Positions 55,170 through 64,000 of a DNA stretch of 64,000 bases are shown here, piece after piece (the first letter of the stretch is position 1; every line of letters starts with the position of its first letter). The position numbers and the translations under genes are program-made. This DNA is from Ischnura elegans (Eukaryota; Arthropoda; Insecta; Odonata; Coenagrionidae): positions 17,998,744-18,062,743 of the forward strand of contig NC_060248.1 of NCBI RefSeq assembly GCF_921293095.1, read 5' to 3'. The notes under the pieces were generated by a model that ran no database searches, was not told the origin of the DNA, and saw only the letters and a program-made list of their open reading frames with translations.

Positions 55170-55640
55170 ATTAGTTTCCGAGGGTTACGCTTTCCGCCGC
55201 GGCAGTGCAAACCCCAAAGCATTGGGAACGGCAATTAGCCAGCGCTAGGCCCCTAACCGATTTTCTTACACGTCCGCTGGCTGCGAAAGGGCTGAGTGAG
55301 TACAATATGGCCCTCTGAAATTGTTCGTGCGCAACTCGGCTCGTGGCATTCGTCATCGATGAGAGGCTTTCCGCAGGCGATTGGTGACATCAAGCGTTTT
55401 CGACGAAAGTCGAGTGCGGCACGGTCGGGGCCATATCAGTTGGGGACGATTAGTGGATCGCGTGCGTCGCGGCGTGCGCGGGCCATCTTGCTGTTCACGC
55501 TCAGGCTCACGATTTCGTGTTCAAATTTCACCCCAGCAAATCGAAAAAGAATTGACTCACATCGGGAAAGCGTCTGGAATATCCTTCGTTGCCAACTCCT
55601 GAACTGTATTTCAAGTTATGACGTGAACAAATAGATTTTG
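55170..55640. other. CpG-rich island-like segment
   Basis: Dense in CpG (for example cgttttcgacgaaagtcgagtgcgg and gatcgcgtgcgtcgcggcgtgcgcg), unlike its AT-rich neighbours and without the poly-C runs of the other GC-rich blocks. Overlapping frames (55296-55634, 112 residues; 55381-55602) show no domain. It could be a promoter or first exon, but no splice-supported gene is visible. Confidence 0.4.
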
Positions 55641-56164
55641 TTGCTATGGCAAATTTTCGGTGCTTTTCATCATGTTGAATGAATCGATTTAATCACAAAT
55701 AACAATGCTTTTTTGCGAGTTCCGCCACTTGCTATTGGTACCTTTGTATTTATTTTTTAAGAATACGACGGGCTTGGTAGTAAGAAACCTTCAGAGAGTC
55801 ATATGCCAGTGATTTTCGTTTAAGGCAAATTATGTTTTTAATCTTGTGGAAATCATACTGTATCATTGGGATTCTGATTTAATTTTTTTCAAAATTTCTA
55901 GTATTGTCAACATATGTAGGTTTATATTATGGGTGAGTAAATGGAAATGGCAGTGAATAACTTGACATCAGCAGAAGATATTCTGAATTTAGATACAAAT
56001 TTGCATATAAAATAGTGGTTTTGACATTATCTGTTACTGTAACTTTTTTGAGTTCTTTATCAAGCTTAAGCCAAGCTGAGATAATTTTTTTTTCTTAACA
56101 GCCTGCTACGTAATTTTATTTGGAGTATTTAAGAATAATTCTTTCAGTCTCACCTCCCTGTATG
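55641..56164. other. AT-rich stretch, nothing recognised
   Basis: No signature found. Confidence 0.5.
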
Positions 56165-56430
56165 GTCTTACCTCTTAAATTCATGATAAAGCTAATTCCT
56201 CTTCATTCTATCTAAAAATTCTATTATCTTCCTTCCTCCCCCTCGTGTACCCAAAATTCGAATAATAAACACTGTTTTTAGCATACACTCCCCGCTAAGT
56301 ACTCCCTCCATCCTTACCTTCTGTCTCCTTCGTGACTCATCTGGAAGCCCTCTATCCTCACCCACCATGTCCAGCACTTCATCGTTCTTCCTCCTCTTCG
56401 TCCACTTCACTTTCTCCAATTATCTCCAGA
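56165..56430 (-). pseudogene. LINE family A, copy 8
   Basis: Minus-strand frame 56419-56192 reads MEKVKWTKRRKNDEVLDMVG, then GLPDESRRRQKVRMEGVLSG and IIEFLDRMK. Both ends are truncated and the CCTACC hairpin and TAA tail are missing. Confidence 0.8.
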
Positions 56431-56738
56431 TCCACATATCAAACTGTTACTGGCTTAAATGGGTTGGACTAAAGTTTTCTATCTAAAGTAAAGCTAACAG
56501 TTGTGAAAACGATGGTTGAATGTTATTATGAGTTCACAGCAAGCACAGCAGATGAACACCGGAGAAAATTTCTGCTAAGAATCATAGTTTTATTGCAACC
56601 TTCATATGGATGATATTTGCAGTTTATTTCTGGTCAAAATGTGTTTTCATTAAAAACTGCCTAAGTCTTTACCACTAGTTTATCTCTATTTTTTATGCTA
56701 ATTCGCATAATATCCTTGCATTGAGCTTCAAAATCAAT
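56431..56738. other. AT-rich stretch, nothing recognised
   Basis: No signature found. Confidence 0.5.
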
Positions 56739-56746
56739 GGTAGTTA

Positions 56747-57023
56747 CAGTGACGTAACTATGGAGGGGGATGAAAGGGATAGATCGCCCTTAAAAATCTC
56801 AGAGATAAAATTAAAAAGAATTACTAATGTTTTCCATGTTTTGATGATTTCCCGCGGAATGACGGTTCAAACCCAAATTTTAAGTACCAAAATGATAGAA
56901 AATGTATTTCCAGGCATGTTATTTTTCATACATTTTCCCGGAGTGCCTGGGGATGTTGCCTCCCCCCCCCCCCCCTCAGGGGTCCCCATTACCATCCAAA
57001 GATTATTCTTAGTTACGCCACTG
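56747..57023. mobile_element. 277-bp hAT MITE with perfect 8-bp target duplication
   Basis: GGTAGTTA is repeated at 56739-56746 and 57024-57031. The termini are CAGTGACGTAACTATGG on the left and CAGTGGCGTAACTAAG reading in from the right. A 14-C run and a ggggtccccat palindrome lie near the right end. The 114-residue frame across it is fortuitous. The intact duplication suggests a relatively recent insertion. Confidence 0.9.
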
Positions 57024-57031
57024 GGTAGTTA

Positions 57032-58034
57032 TATTTTTTTAAGAGAAATATTTGACGAAATTTAGTTGAAAGAAAACATTAAAAAACTTGGGACACTAAT
57101 TTACATATATATTTAAAGAAACTTAAAATATTTGAACCATTATTGGTAATTGTATTGTGACAAAATTGGATGAGTGGATGTGGGTAAACGGTAAGAATAA
57201 GATTTGGGCGATCATTACGTCAAACAGTCTTCGTAAGGTGATGTATAAGGGACACCGTAAAACGCCAGATGTCTCACCAGTCAAATGAAGAAGGCCGGGG
57301 GACCACATTATGGGTGCCCTTGGGGAAGATGGGACGCAGCTACTCTTTGCTTTTACTGCTATGGATTTGGAGGTCGATATTGGTTTGAGAGGATCATACT
57401 GATATCAAAAACTGTGAGACTGTAGTAGAGCAATCACCTTTTTCAGAGTTGTTGAGGATAGATAGAAGAAAAATATTTTATCATTAATGAGCACCTGACG
57501 GGAAAATGATGCCAAATAAAAATCATAAAAAGAATTCGAGCAAACAGTTTTTACAATTAATTTGATAGTTAAAAGCAAAAAAAGGATAGTTAGGCTTTAA
57601 GATTCCAAAGAAGGCTTTTAGGTAAAAAATGGATGCAACTTTAAAGTACATTATAATCAGCCACTTTCTTGTTTTGTAGCTGATGTAAGAGGCATCAAGG
57701 CTTCATTCATGAAAAATCAATTAAGTAGACGGAAAAGATTGCTATAAATTGTTACTATTTATAAATTACCCGTATAAAATAAATATGGCCAATCATACCA
57801 TTCGATTTATTTGTATAGCTGTCTATTTTACTTGACAACAATCAGGAAAATCACAACGATTAACTGAATTTGGGAAATATTTTTTCTCATGCAAGATAAT
57901 CTTTCTCGCGGAATATGAATGCGATAAACGGTCATTTTTTCGCCATTGCTGGAGTTGTCCCTCCGAAGGAATGGAAAAAATGATCGTGTGATTCAAGATA
58001 TATTAATTGAGAGTATGATTATCTCATTATTATT
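57032..58034. other. Unannotated stretch, no recognised gene
   Basis: AT-rich, short frames only. Confidence 0.5.
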
Positions 58035-58400
58035 TTTTTCCATAGCATTTTTGTTGGTTTTAGGCGAGGTACGGGTATCACCAAGCACTCTCGTCTTTTT
58101 ACTCTGTGTTGAAAAATTTTCTGATAGTCCGACATGTATTTAAAATTGTTGCCTTTTGTTTTGTTTTTTTGCAGTTCAAGTTTTTTGGCACTCCAATTGT
58201 TTTAAGACCTTGATGGATTGAATGAGGCACTACTCCTGTGGCAGAGATAATTATTGGTATTATGTGTACTTTATCTGATTTCCATAATCTCTTAATTTCA
58301 TCTTTAAGTTCTTCATACTTTTCCATTTTGTGTAGGCTGTCATGATGTTATGCGAATTAGGTACAGCAATGTCTATCAATGTCAAGTACGTTTCATTGTG
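58035..58400 (-). pseudogene. LINE family B, copy 2
   Basis: Minus-strand frame 58326-58099 reads MEKYEELKDEIKRLWKSDKV, IIISATGVVPH and ILNTCRTIRKFFNTE. It is the same ORF C-terminus as 13838-14240 and less damaged. The 3' end continues ggtgatacccgtacctcgcctaaaacc as in copy 1. A short (ATT)n tract at 58420-58436 lies on its 5' side. Confidence 0.8.
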
Positions 58401-58440
58401 AATTTTATCTATTTTATATTATTATTATTATCTTATAATG

Positions 58441-59281
58441 AGTAGTAGATTTATCTTTCAGGGCGACACGGAGAATATCGCATTGGCATCCCGCAATAAA
58501 TTCCAGGTCCCTCAGAAACGATTAATCAAGAGAGATACTTTGCCAACCGGATAGGTATTCCTTTTTTCCACCAATGGTATAAGAATTTTATAAATGCTGG
58601 GTTGCGCTTCGTTATAGCATTTCCTTTCTATCTGTTAACGGCTGGTGTCCTGACACCCCCTGCCACAGACCTACTGAGGCGGCTTGCGGGATAATATGTA
58701 AATGTAACCCAATGTGAGCGGATATTTCACGCCATTTTGCTGCCAGTCCACTAGTTCTACTTATTTGCCAGGAATATGACCAACGGATTGCATGCGCTTT
58801 CCGTGGTTTGCAAAGGGGACACCAAGCGGTCGATTTAGTTAGCGCTCAGCGGCGCTGCGAACAGTAGTAGCATCAGCAGCCGGGAGGAGGAGGTGGGGGA
58901 AATGAGTTTGCCGAGATGAGACACTGTTTCCCAAAGGGTTAGCAGCCTCGCCAATCCCTTCCCCCTTCCCTTTTCGCGGTTCCCCCCTCCTCCCATACGC
59001 TTTAACCCCTTCTCCGACCCCCACCCCCTCCCATCTGCCATCCCTTAAATCCAAATCCAAGCCCTTTAGCTCAGCAGAACACACAAGAGGAGACTCCGGG
59101 GCGAGAAAACCCTATTCCGTTTGCCCGCAAAGCAGACCTCTCTCTCTCTCTCGAGTAAATTAAGCAGTAAATCAATCACTGCTGTTGGGCGAATCCGAAG
59201 CAGGGAAAAAGGATTCGTTCCTTACTCGCTCCCCCAATCCCATCCCTCTTTAGTCTTGTCTCTTCCCTCTCTTTCCTCCTT
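58441..59281. other. Unannotated, with a C-rich block and (TC)n
   Basis: 58850-59060 is C-rich, with minus-strand frames rich in glycine. A TCTCTC tract lies at 59139-59153. No gene supported. Confidence 0.45.
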
Positions 59282-59284
59282 CGT

Positions 59285-59865
59285 CTATCTGCTCATTTGA
59301 AATGGACCTAGAGTAGAATTGGAGTGGACAGATGAAGAATTGCTCCTCCTGAAGAAGTCTGTCCAGGAAAATATAGTAAAGTGTAGTGATTATTGTCGTG
59401 CTAAAAGAGTATGTAAAGATGAAGAAAAAATATACCGGAAAGAAAATTAGTTGACTTTATGGTAAATGCAAATTATATATCCGAACTTACTCAAAGCTTA
59501 CGGCAAAGGTACATGAATGTCTGCAACAATCGGCACTTTATAGGTACCACCGACGACTACAGACATAATAAACAAAACACCAGCAAACATTTTGCCCCAT
59601 TCAATGGCAGGCAAGGAGGTGCAACACAAGCATCCTGGCGTCAAAACTGGCATATCATGTAATGAGTACTATCAGCAGTAGAGGTGGATGCGGGGAACTT
59701 TTTGAGAAAGGTCGTCCTGAGAGAATACGCAGTGTACAATGCATATTTTTGGAGTATATAAATCCCTTCTTTCCTTCTTTTTCTATGTGCTCATTTGAAA
59801 TTTACTTAAAAGAGAATTGTAGTGGACAGATTAGAAATCCCTCCTGCAGAAAAATATCTGACTTG
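59285..59865 (+). repeat. Direct repeat pair 59285-59375 / 59775-59865
   Basis: Both share tctgctcatttgaaat.., ta.agtagaattg.agtggacaga, and tcctcctgaagaa/ccctcctgcagaa in order, 490 bp apart. Class unknown. Confidence 0.5.
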
Positions 59866-59881
59866 GAATTTACATTAAAAG

Positions 59882-59950
59882 CAGTGGCGTAGCGAGAGGG
59901 GGCTGAACCCCCACCGGAATATACAAACACAGTTATTTTGCTTAATATCT
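59882..59950 (+). mobile_element. Solo hAT-type terminus
   Basis: CAGTGGCGTAGCGAGAGGGGG followed by a gggggctgaaccccc palindrome is a common arthropod hAT MITE start. No right end was found before the mariner at 60280. Confidence 0.5.
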
Positions 59951-60697
59951 CAGTATCAATGCAGCAGGTTTATGCACAGAAAAGCGTTCTTAATAACAAA
60001 AATATCATCATCAATGCACAATAATAAGAAATATAAATTAAATTCTTGGTCAAATTATTATCTAGCCAAGATTTTCAAAAATTTCTCCCTCAAAAACAGT
60101 CAGGCTCTCGATTTTCCAAGATACTTGGATTCATACCCATTTTCTATAACTTCCTAAGGGATTTTCGGGTAAATTTTCGGGGCATTATATTCTCATGAGA
60201 GTTTAAAGCCTTCATAATTAGGCTTCGGAACGATGATACCGTAATTTGTTTCTTGCTTCCACATGGACATGGTTTATTTTAGAGATGTGTCGATTCCACT
60301 TCTTTTCAATTTCGAGTAAAATTCAGATTCTTTCAAATCTCTTCCCGATTCTCGACTCCGATTCCATCGATTTTTATTCATACTAACACTGGGGATATTG
60401 ATTTTTCTGTGGAATTTCTGTCATTAAAATTTAAAAGTTGAATGGAATTAATAACAAAGGCGATTAAGTGGACCAAAATGTATATTTATTAAAAACGAGG
60501 GAATTAGTATTACATGAATATTTATCCTCAGGATCAATAAAGCGATAAACACTTCAACTTTTTCAGGCATAAATTAACTTAATAATTTTCCTGGGTCACT
60601 CCATAGCTAATGCACCCAAATTACTTGACACCACAGCTTTTATTCTAGGCGCATCCAATTTTTACAGTGCATTATCACATCCTTTAGGAATACCATG

Positions 60698-61457
60698 TCA
60701 CTTTTCATCATAATCTCCGTCCTTTTCAAATACCTTACGCCACCTTGGAACTGAGGCATGCATTCCTGCTCGATATAACTCGGAATCGGCGCGCTGAACA
60801 AAGAGAGGTGTTTGTGCAGTATGGGGTCTACCACTGCGTCCACGATCTTCAAAATTGGCATGCTCGTTCTCACCAGATACTCGTTGTGCCCACTGACCAA
60901 CTGTACTGCGATTGATATAAGCATCTTCAACATCATCTTACACCTTTCGTGAATGTTTCCGACCGTATCATTTTCACAACAAAGAAAGCAGGCCCGTCGC
61001 TGGCTGATCTGGCGCCCGGGGCAAACTGGGATTGTGCCCCCCCACCCCCCAATAGCATTGATGTACCTGCAATCGGGAGATTTGAAAATTAATTGAAAAC
61101 TTTTTTCATAATAAAGATATTTTATTGATTATGAAAGTAAAACGTACAAGGATATTTAAAAATTTCGGTAAAAAACTTGCCGACCGCGTAAGTCACGAGC
61201 CGATGTTATGTGTGTCTGCGTTTTGCGACGTGAAGGAGCCTCGGAGCTCTTTCATTGTGTTGAAGAGAGCTGAGAGCGCCACACAGCGGATAACGTTGTT
61301 AGTCAAAAGTTAAAAAAATTTTAGTCGGAGAACACGGTGCGCCCCCAACTTGCTACGCCCAGGGCAAAATGCCCTGGTTGCCCCGCCCTCGCGACGGGCC
61401 TGAAAGAAAGTCAATTACTGCGCGTTTCTTTTGACGAACATTAAGTGCATCCGCCAT
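60698..61457 (-). pseudogene. Mariner/SETMAR-like transposase, deleted and interrupted
   Basis: The gene starts MADALNVRQKKRAVIDFL at 61457, the HTH_48-type start of mariner transposases. The hAT MITE then interrupts it and the frame resumes CCENDTVGNIHER. After a one-base shift near 60938 it reads YINRSTVGQWAQRVSG, FEDRGRSGRPHTAQTP (second helix-turn-helix and linker) and passes directly into RADSELYRAGM and PRWRKVFEKDGDYDEK with a stop at 60698-60700. That last part is the normal mariner C-terminus. The whole catalytic DDD domain has been deleted between the two. It cannot transpose by itself. Confidence 0.8.
60989..61402. mobile_element. 414-bp hAT MITE nested in the mariner
   Basis: AAAGAAAG is repeated exactly at 60981-60988 and 61403-61410. 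The termini are CAGGCCCGTCGCTGGC and, inward from the right, CAGGCCCGTCGCGAGG. Removing the element and one duplication copy restores the mariner frame around ..VIDFLCCEN.. The 62-residue frame inside is fortuitous. Confidence 0.9.
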
Positions 61458-61771
61458 CTTACAGAACTGCTGCTATCACGCCACGACCGGTATTGCGTTC
61501 AAATAAATTTTTATGGAAGTGGGAGGGATGCTTCTATCGACTTTATTAATTGAAAGCGCACCCCTCGTACAAAGCGAAATGGCTCATGTGTGTGGCGGCC
61601 ATCGTGCCGCAAGCTTATAGTCTATTTATCTTCCTGGAATCGACTTTAGGCGATCGATTTTCGATTCCGTGCCCGAGAATCGCTGGAATCCAGAATCGAA
61701 ATTTGAAATTGACTCATCCCTAGTTTATCAATATCTGTATAATCAATTGCTTTACCTTTCTTACGGTCCTT

Positions 61772-62131
61772 CCCTAAGCGAAAAAACTGTTGGATTTTAA
61801 CAGTTGCTGTTAGATTTTAACAGTTACCGTTGGATTTTAATAGTTACTGTTGGATTTTAACAGTTATTGTTGGATTTTAATAGTGACTGTTGGATTTTAA
61901 CAGTTACTGTTGGGCTTTATCAGTCACTGTTGAATTTTCTACAGTTACTGTTGGATTTTAACAGTTACTGTTGGATTTTAACAGTTACTGTTGGATTTCA
62001 ACAATTACTGTTGGACTTCAGCAGTTACTGTTGGGTTTTATCAGTCACTGTTGAATTTTCTACAGTTACTGTTGGATTCAACAGTGGTCCCAATTAAATG
62101 TTGAAAATTTCAACAGTTTTTTCACTAAGGG
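61772..62131. repeat. Minisatellite bounded by terminal inverted repeats
   Basis: About 15 copies of a 20-22-bp unit (acagttactgttggatttta) lie between CCCTAAGCGAAAAAACTG on the left and CCCTTAGTGAAAAAACTG reading in from the right (16 of 18 identical). A higher-order block including gggctttatcagtcactgttgaattttcta is present twice (about 61911-61942 and 62031-62062). A 76-residue frame through it is the repeat read as protein. Confidence 0.85.
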
Positions 62132-62584
62132 CTGAGGATTTGTGTGGTGGCTCGTCCTTCCTGTTTATCAGTACGAGCATAACCGCTTTGCATGCGCTTT
62201 TGCGCCCCTTCTCTGCTCACCCACACTGCTACACTCACCCTTCCACACATACACATCGTCCCGCATCCAGGGGCTGAAACACACACCCGCTCATCTGAAA
62301 GATACGCTCCCCTCGCCCACTCCTCCTCCTCCCGCTCTCTGTTATTTGAAAGCAACGCACAATCTGCTCCTTCTCCTCCCTTTTGCACGTGGGTCGATAG
62401 CGGAGACCCCAACGTATCCACTGCACCCTCCCTTCCCCTGTCCTCCCCGCCACAGAATCTAGGGATGTCCTTATCGGCTCACCGCTGTACTATCCTACCA
62501 TACATATGTATTGATACACTCACGAACATAGTATTACAATATAAGACACGGTCTCTGGCGTTACTTTGTGGAATTTCTTCACCA
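62132..62584. other. Pyrimidine-rich block, no recognised gene
   Basis: 62200-62460 is C/T-rich. Frames on both strands up to 136 residues are compositional. Confidence 0.5.
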
Positions 62585-62781
62585 TATAATAAAATAAAAT
62601 AAAATTACTTTGTTTTATTCCATACTTTATTTTAAATAGCACGACCCGGGTTTCAGCATCTAATGCTATCATCATAATCTATCAATGCTATCATAAATTT
62701 ACCTTCAATGCTATCTGAAACCCGGGTATTTAAAATTAAGTGTGGAATAAAACAAAGTAATTTTATTATATTTTATTATAT
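62585..62781. repeat. Palindrome with a hammerhead-like motif in its centre
   Basis: Arms (about 62585-62659 and 62706-62781) share taataaaat.., attactttgttttattcca, cacttaattttaaatacccgggtttcag and their inverses. The central spacer repeats atgctatc several times. The minus strand at 62643-62675 holds the ribozyme-like core. Confidence 0.8.
62643..62675 (-). ncRNA. Hammerhead-like ribozyme motif
   Basis: ATGATGA-T-AGCAT-tag-ATGCT-GAAAC, then CCGGGTC. Stem II is a perfect 5 bp and stem III would be self-complementary ACCCGGGT followed by the cleavage-site C. C3 of the core is A. Confidence 0.5.
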
Positions 62782-63229
62782 GACAGTATTACAACCTGAA
62801 GGCCAGTTTTCAATGCTATTATAATGAAATTGTAACTAGTAGGCCATTGGCCTCGCATAACACTCTAGTATAATTTGACTGATCTTAAAATTCCATAAAT
62901 ATTTATACATTACCTCAATAAAAGTTTCTTTTCTATCTATTTTACCACGCAAAAGTTTGCAACCATGGTTGATATTTTCTCACCTATCCTTTCCAAAATT
63001 TGGTCATTCCTGTCCTCCACTATCCATGTCACTCATATCATCCTCCTTCAAACCTGCATATCATAAATTTCAAGAACCTTCCATCCTTTTTTCCCTTAGG
63101 AGTAAGTTTCTGATCCACAGAGAACTGTTACAAAATCCGAAGAATATGTTTTCTTCCTGTCCATTTTTTATGCGAAGTATTATTTAATTTTTGCATGGTT
63201 TTAAGGAAAGAAATTTGCTTTCAAAAATC
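62782..63229. other. Unannotated stretch
   Basis: AT-rich with short frames (62957-63187); nothing recognised. Confidence 0.45.
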
Positions 63230-63239
63230 AGTAGCGGCC

Positions 63240-63635
63240 TGCGGCTTGGCTTTGTGAAATTTCTTCATTTTGAAGTGAAAAAAAAATTAATTAATCGCGA
63301 TCGTTCCGGTCACAAAATCATGCTTTCAAAATTTACAAATTTGTTTAATTTAAACTTTATTATTACATCGATATCAATGCCGTTTTAGTTTGGCAGCTAA
63401 AGTGAGTAAAGCATCTGATCAAGCGCCCAGAAAAGGATCGACTTTGTAAAATTTTTTCGTTTTGAAGTTAAAAAACTTTTGTTAATATTACGCGATCGAA
63501 CAGCACGCAAAAATTATGCATGTGAAATTAAATAAGTTTTCTTTGATTTTACTTTATGCTTACATCGATATGAATTCCATTTCAGGTAGGTATCTAAAGT
63601 ATTGAAAAAAAGTATAGTATCTGAAGACGCGCACC
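63240..63635 (+). repeat. Diverged tandem duplication, ~195-bp period
   Basis: Unit 1 (about 63245-63435) and unit 2 (about 63437-63635) share ttttgaagt.aaaaa, cgcgatcg, a.aaaat.atgc, ttacatcgatat..at.cc.ttt.ag and tgatcaagcgcc / tgaagacgcgcacca in order. Confidence 0.6.
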
Positions 63636-64000
63636 AATAAGGTTTCTTCTTGGCTATCAACTTTTCCGTGAGTGGATAGCTCTCATAAGGGGTGAAGCAA
63701 TCTAATTATAAGATTAGCCTTGACACAAGGCACTTGCAACATAGACGTGCTTATTGCAAATTTTAACATGGAAAATACGATTCATTGCATCAAAAATCGA
63801 GTGATTTGAAACTAAATTGAACTTTAAATGGGGCGTGACTATTCACTACTGTGATTACGTATTCCCAGCTACCGCCTTCTTTACATGGGGCCAAAGATAT
63901 TTCATTTACTGCCCGCTGAAATTAAACAAACTTAATTCTCAAATCAGATGTTAAGATTTGACGAAGACTGTTTTTTCTCTCAATAGATGACCGAATATTT
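63636..64000. other. AT-rich stretch, nothing recognised
   Basis: No signature found up to the window end. Confidence 0.5.

Larger units (their letters stand above)
60280..61722 (-). mobile_element. Mariner-like transposon, internally deleted
   Basis: The termini (TA)GAGATGTGTCGATTCC and, inward from the right, (TA)GGGATGAGTCAATTTC are imperfect inverted repeats flanked by TA. The minus strand carries a deleted transposase gene (60698-61457). A hAT MITE (60989-61402) is nested in that gene. Confidence 0.75.

Noticed and set aside
60272..61730. Reading the mariner flanks as an 8-bp hAT duplication (gtttattt / gtttatca)
   Set aside because: Only six of eight bases match, whereas TA at both ends together with a mariner-type transposase inside fits TA duplication better.
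61867..62097. 76-residue repetitive frame
   Set aside because: It is the 20-22-bp minisatellite read as protein.
1..64000. CRISPR array, bacterial operon or phage-type system
   Set aside because: No regularly spaced identical repeats with unique spacers, no tightly packed long ORFs and no ribosome-binding-site pattern; the repeat content is that of an animal genome.

Overview
This is a eukaryotic, almost certainly animal, intergenic window dominated by transposable-element remains. I find no host protein-coding gene I can defend, no rRNA, no CRISPR array and no operon-like gene packing. The repeat content (5'-truncated LINEs ending in TAA runs, a SETMAR-like mariner transposase, hAT and piggyBac-like short elements, tRNA-derived SINEs, hammerhead-like motifs of the kind carried by Penelope-like elements) suggests an arthropod, probably an insect. 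The species cannot be fixed from the sequence alone.

Layout. 0-10 kb: a tRNA-derived SINE, a TTAA-flanked short element, a LINE 3' fragment, a pyrimidine-rich block with a perfect X-box, and an old 1.3-kb fold-back duplication. 10-20 kb: GC-rich low-complexity blocks, a 666-bp MITE, LINE ends, a palindromic MITE with 4-bp target duplications, and the first hammerhead-like motifs. 20.06-23.36 kb: a 3.3-kb transposon with two 885-bp terminal inverted repeats, flanked by TA. 24-32 kb: the second 666-bp MITE (inverted relative to the first), more LINE fragments and two hammerhead-like loci. 34.5-36.5 kb: a decayed hAT transposase. 37-50 kb: LINE fragments, SINEs, hammerhead-like insertions and a 1.4-kb palindromic element broken open by a LINE. 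51-54 kb: a dense SINE cluster that includes an intact tRNA-like cloverleaf. 54-64 kb: further LINE ends, a hAT MITE with a perfect 8-bp target duplication, an internally deleted mariner interrupted by another hAT MITE, a minisatellite bounded by inverted termini, and a palindrome carrying a hammerhead-like core.

How the parts relate. Most features are dead cargo; the informative relations are nesting and duplication. Several insertions date one another: hAT MITE inside mariner, LINE inside palindrome, SINE inside an unnamed repeat, hammerhead unit inside the long-TIR transposon. The most interesting signal is a dispersed set of about ten loci with a CTGANGA-N-stem-GAAA core. Three families of them (ACGT, ACCGGT, ACCCGGGT) have a loopless self-complementary stem III. 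Two of these units are complete insertions of only 132 and 136 bp with 12-13-bp target duplications, so they look like very small hammerhead-bearing retroelements.
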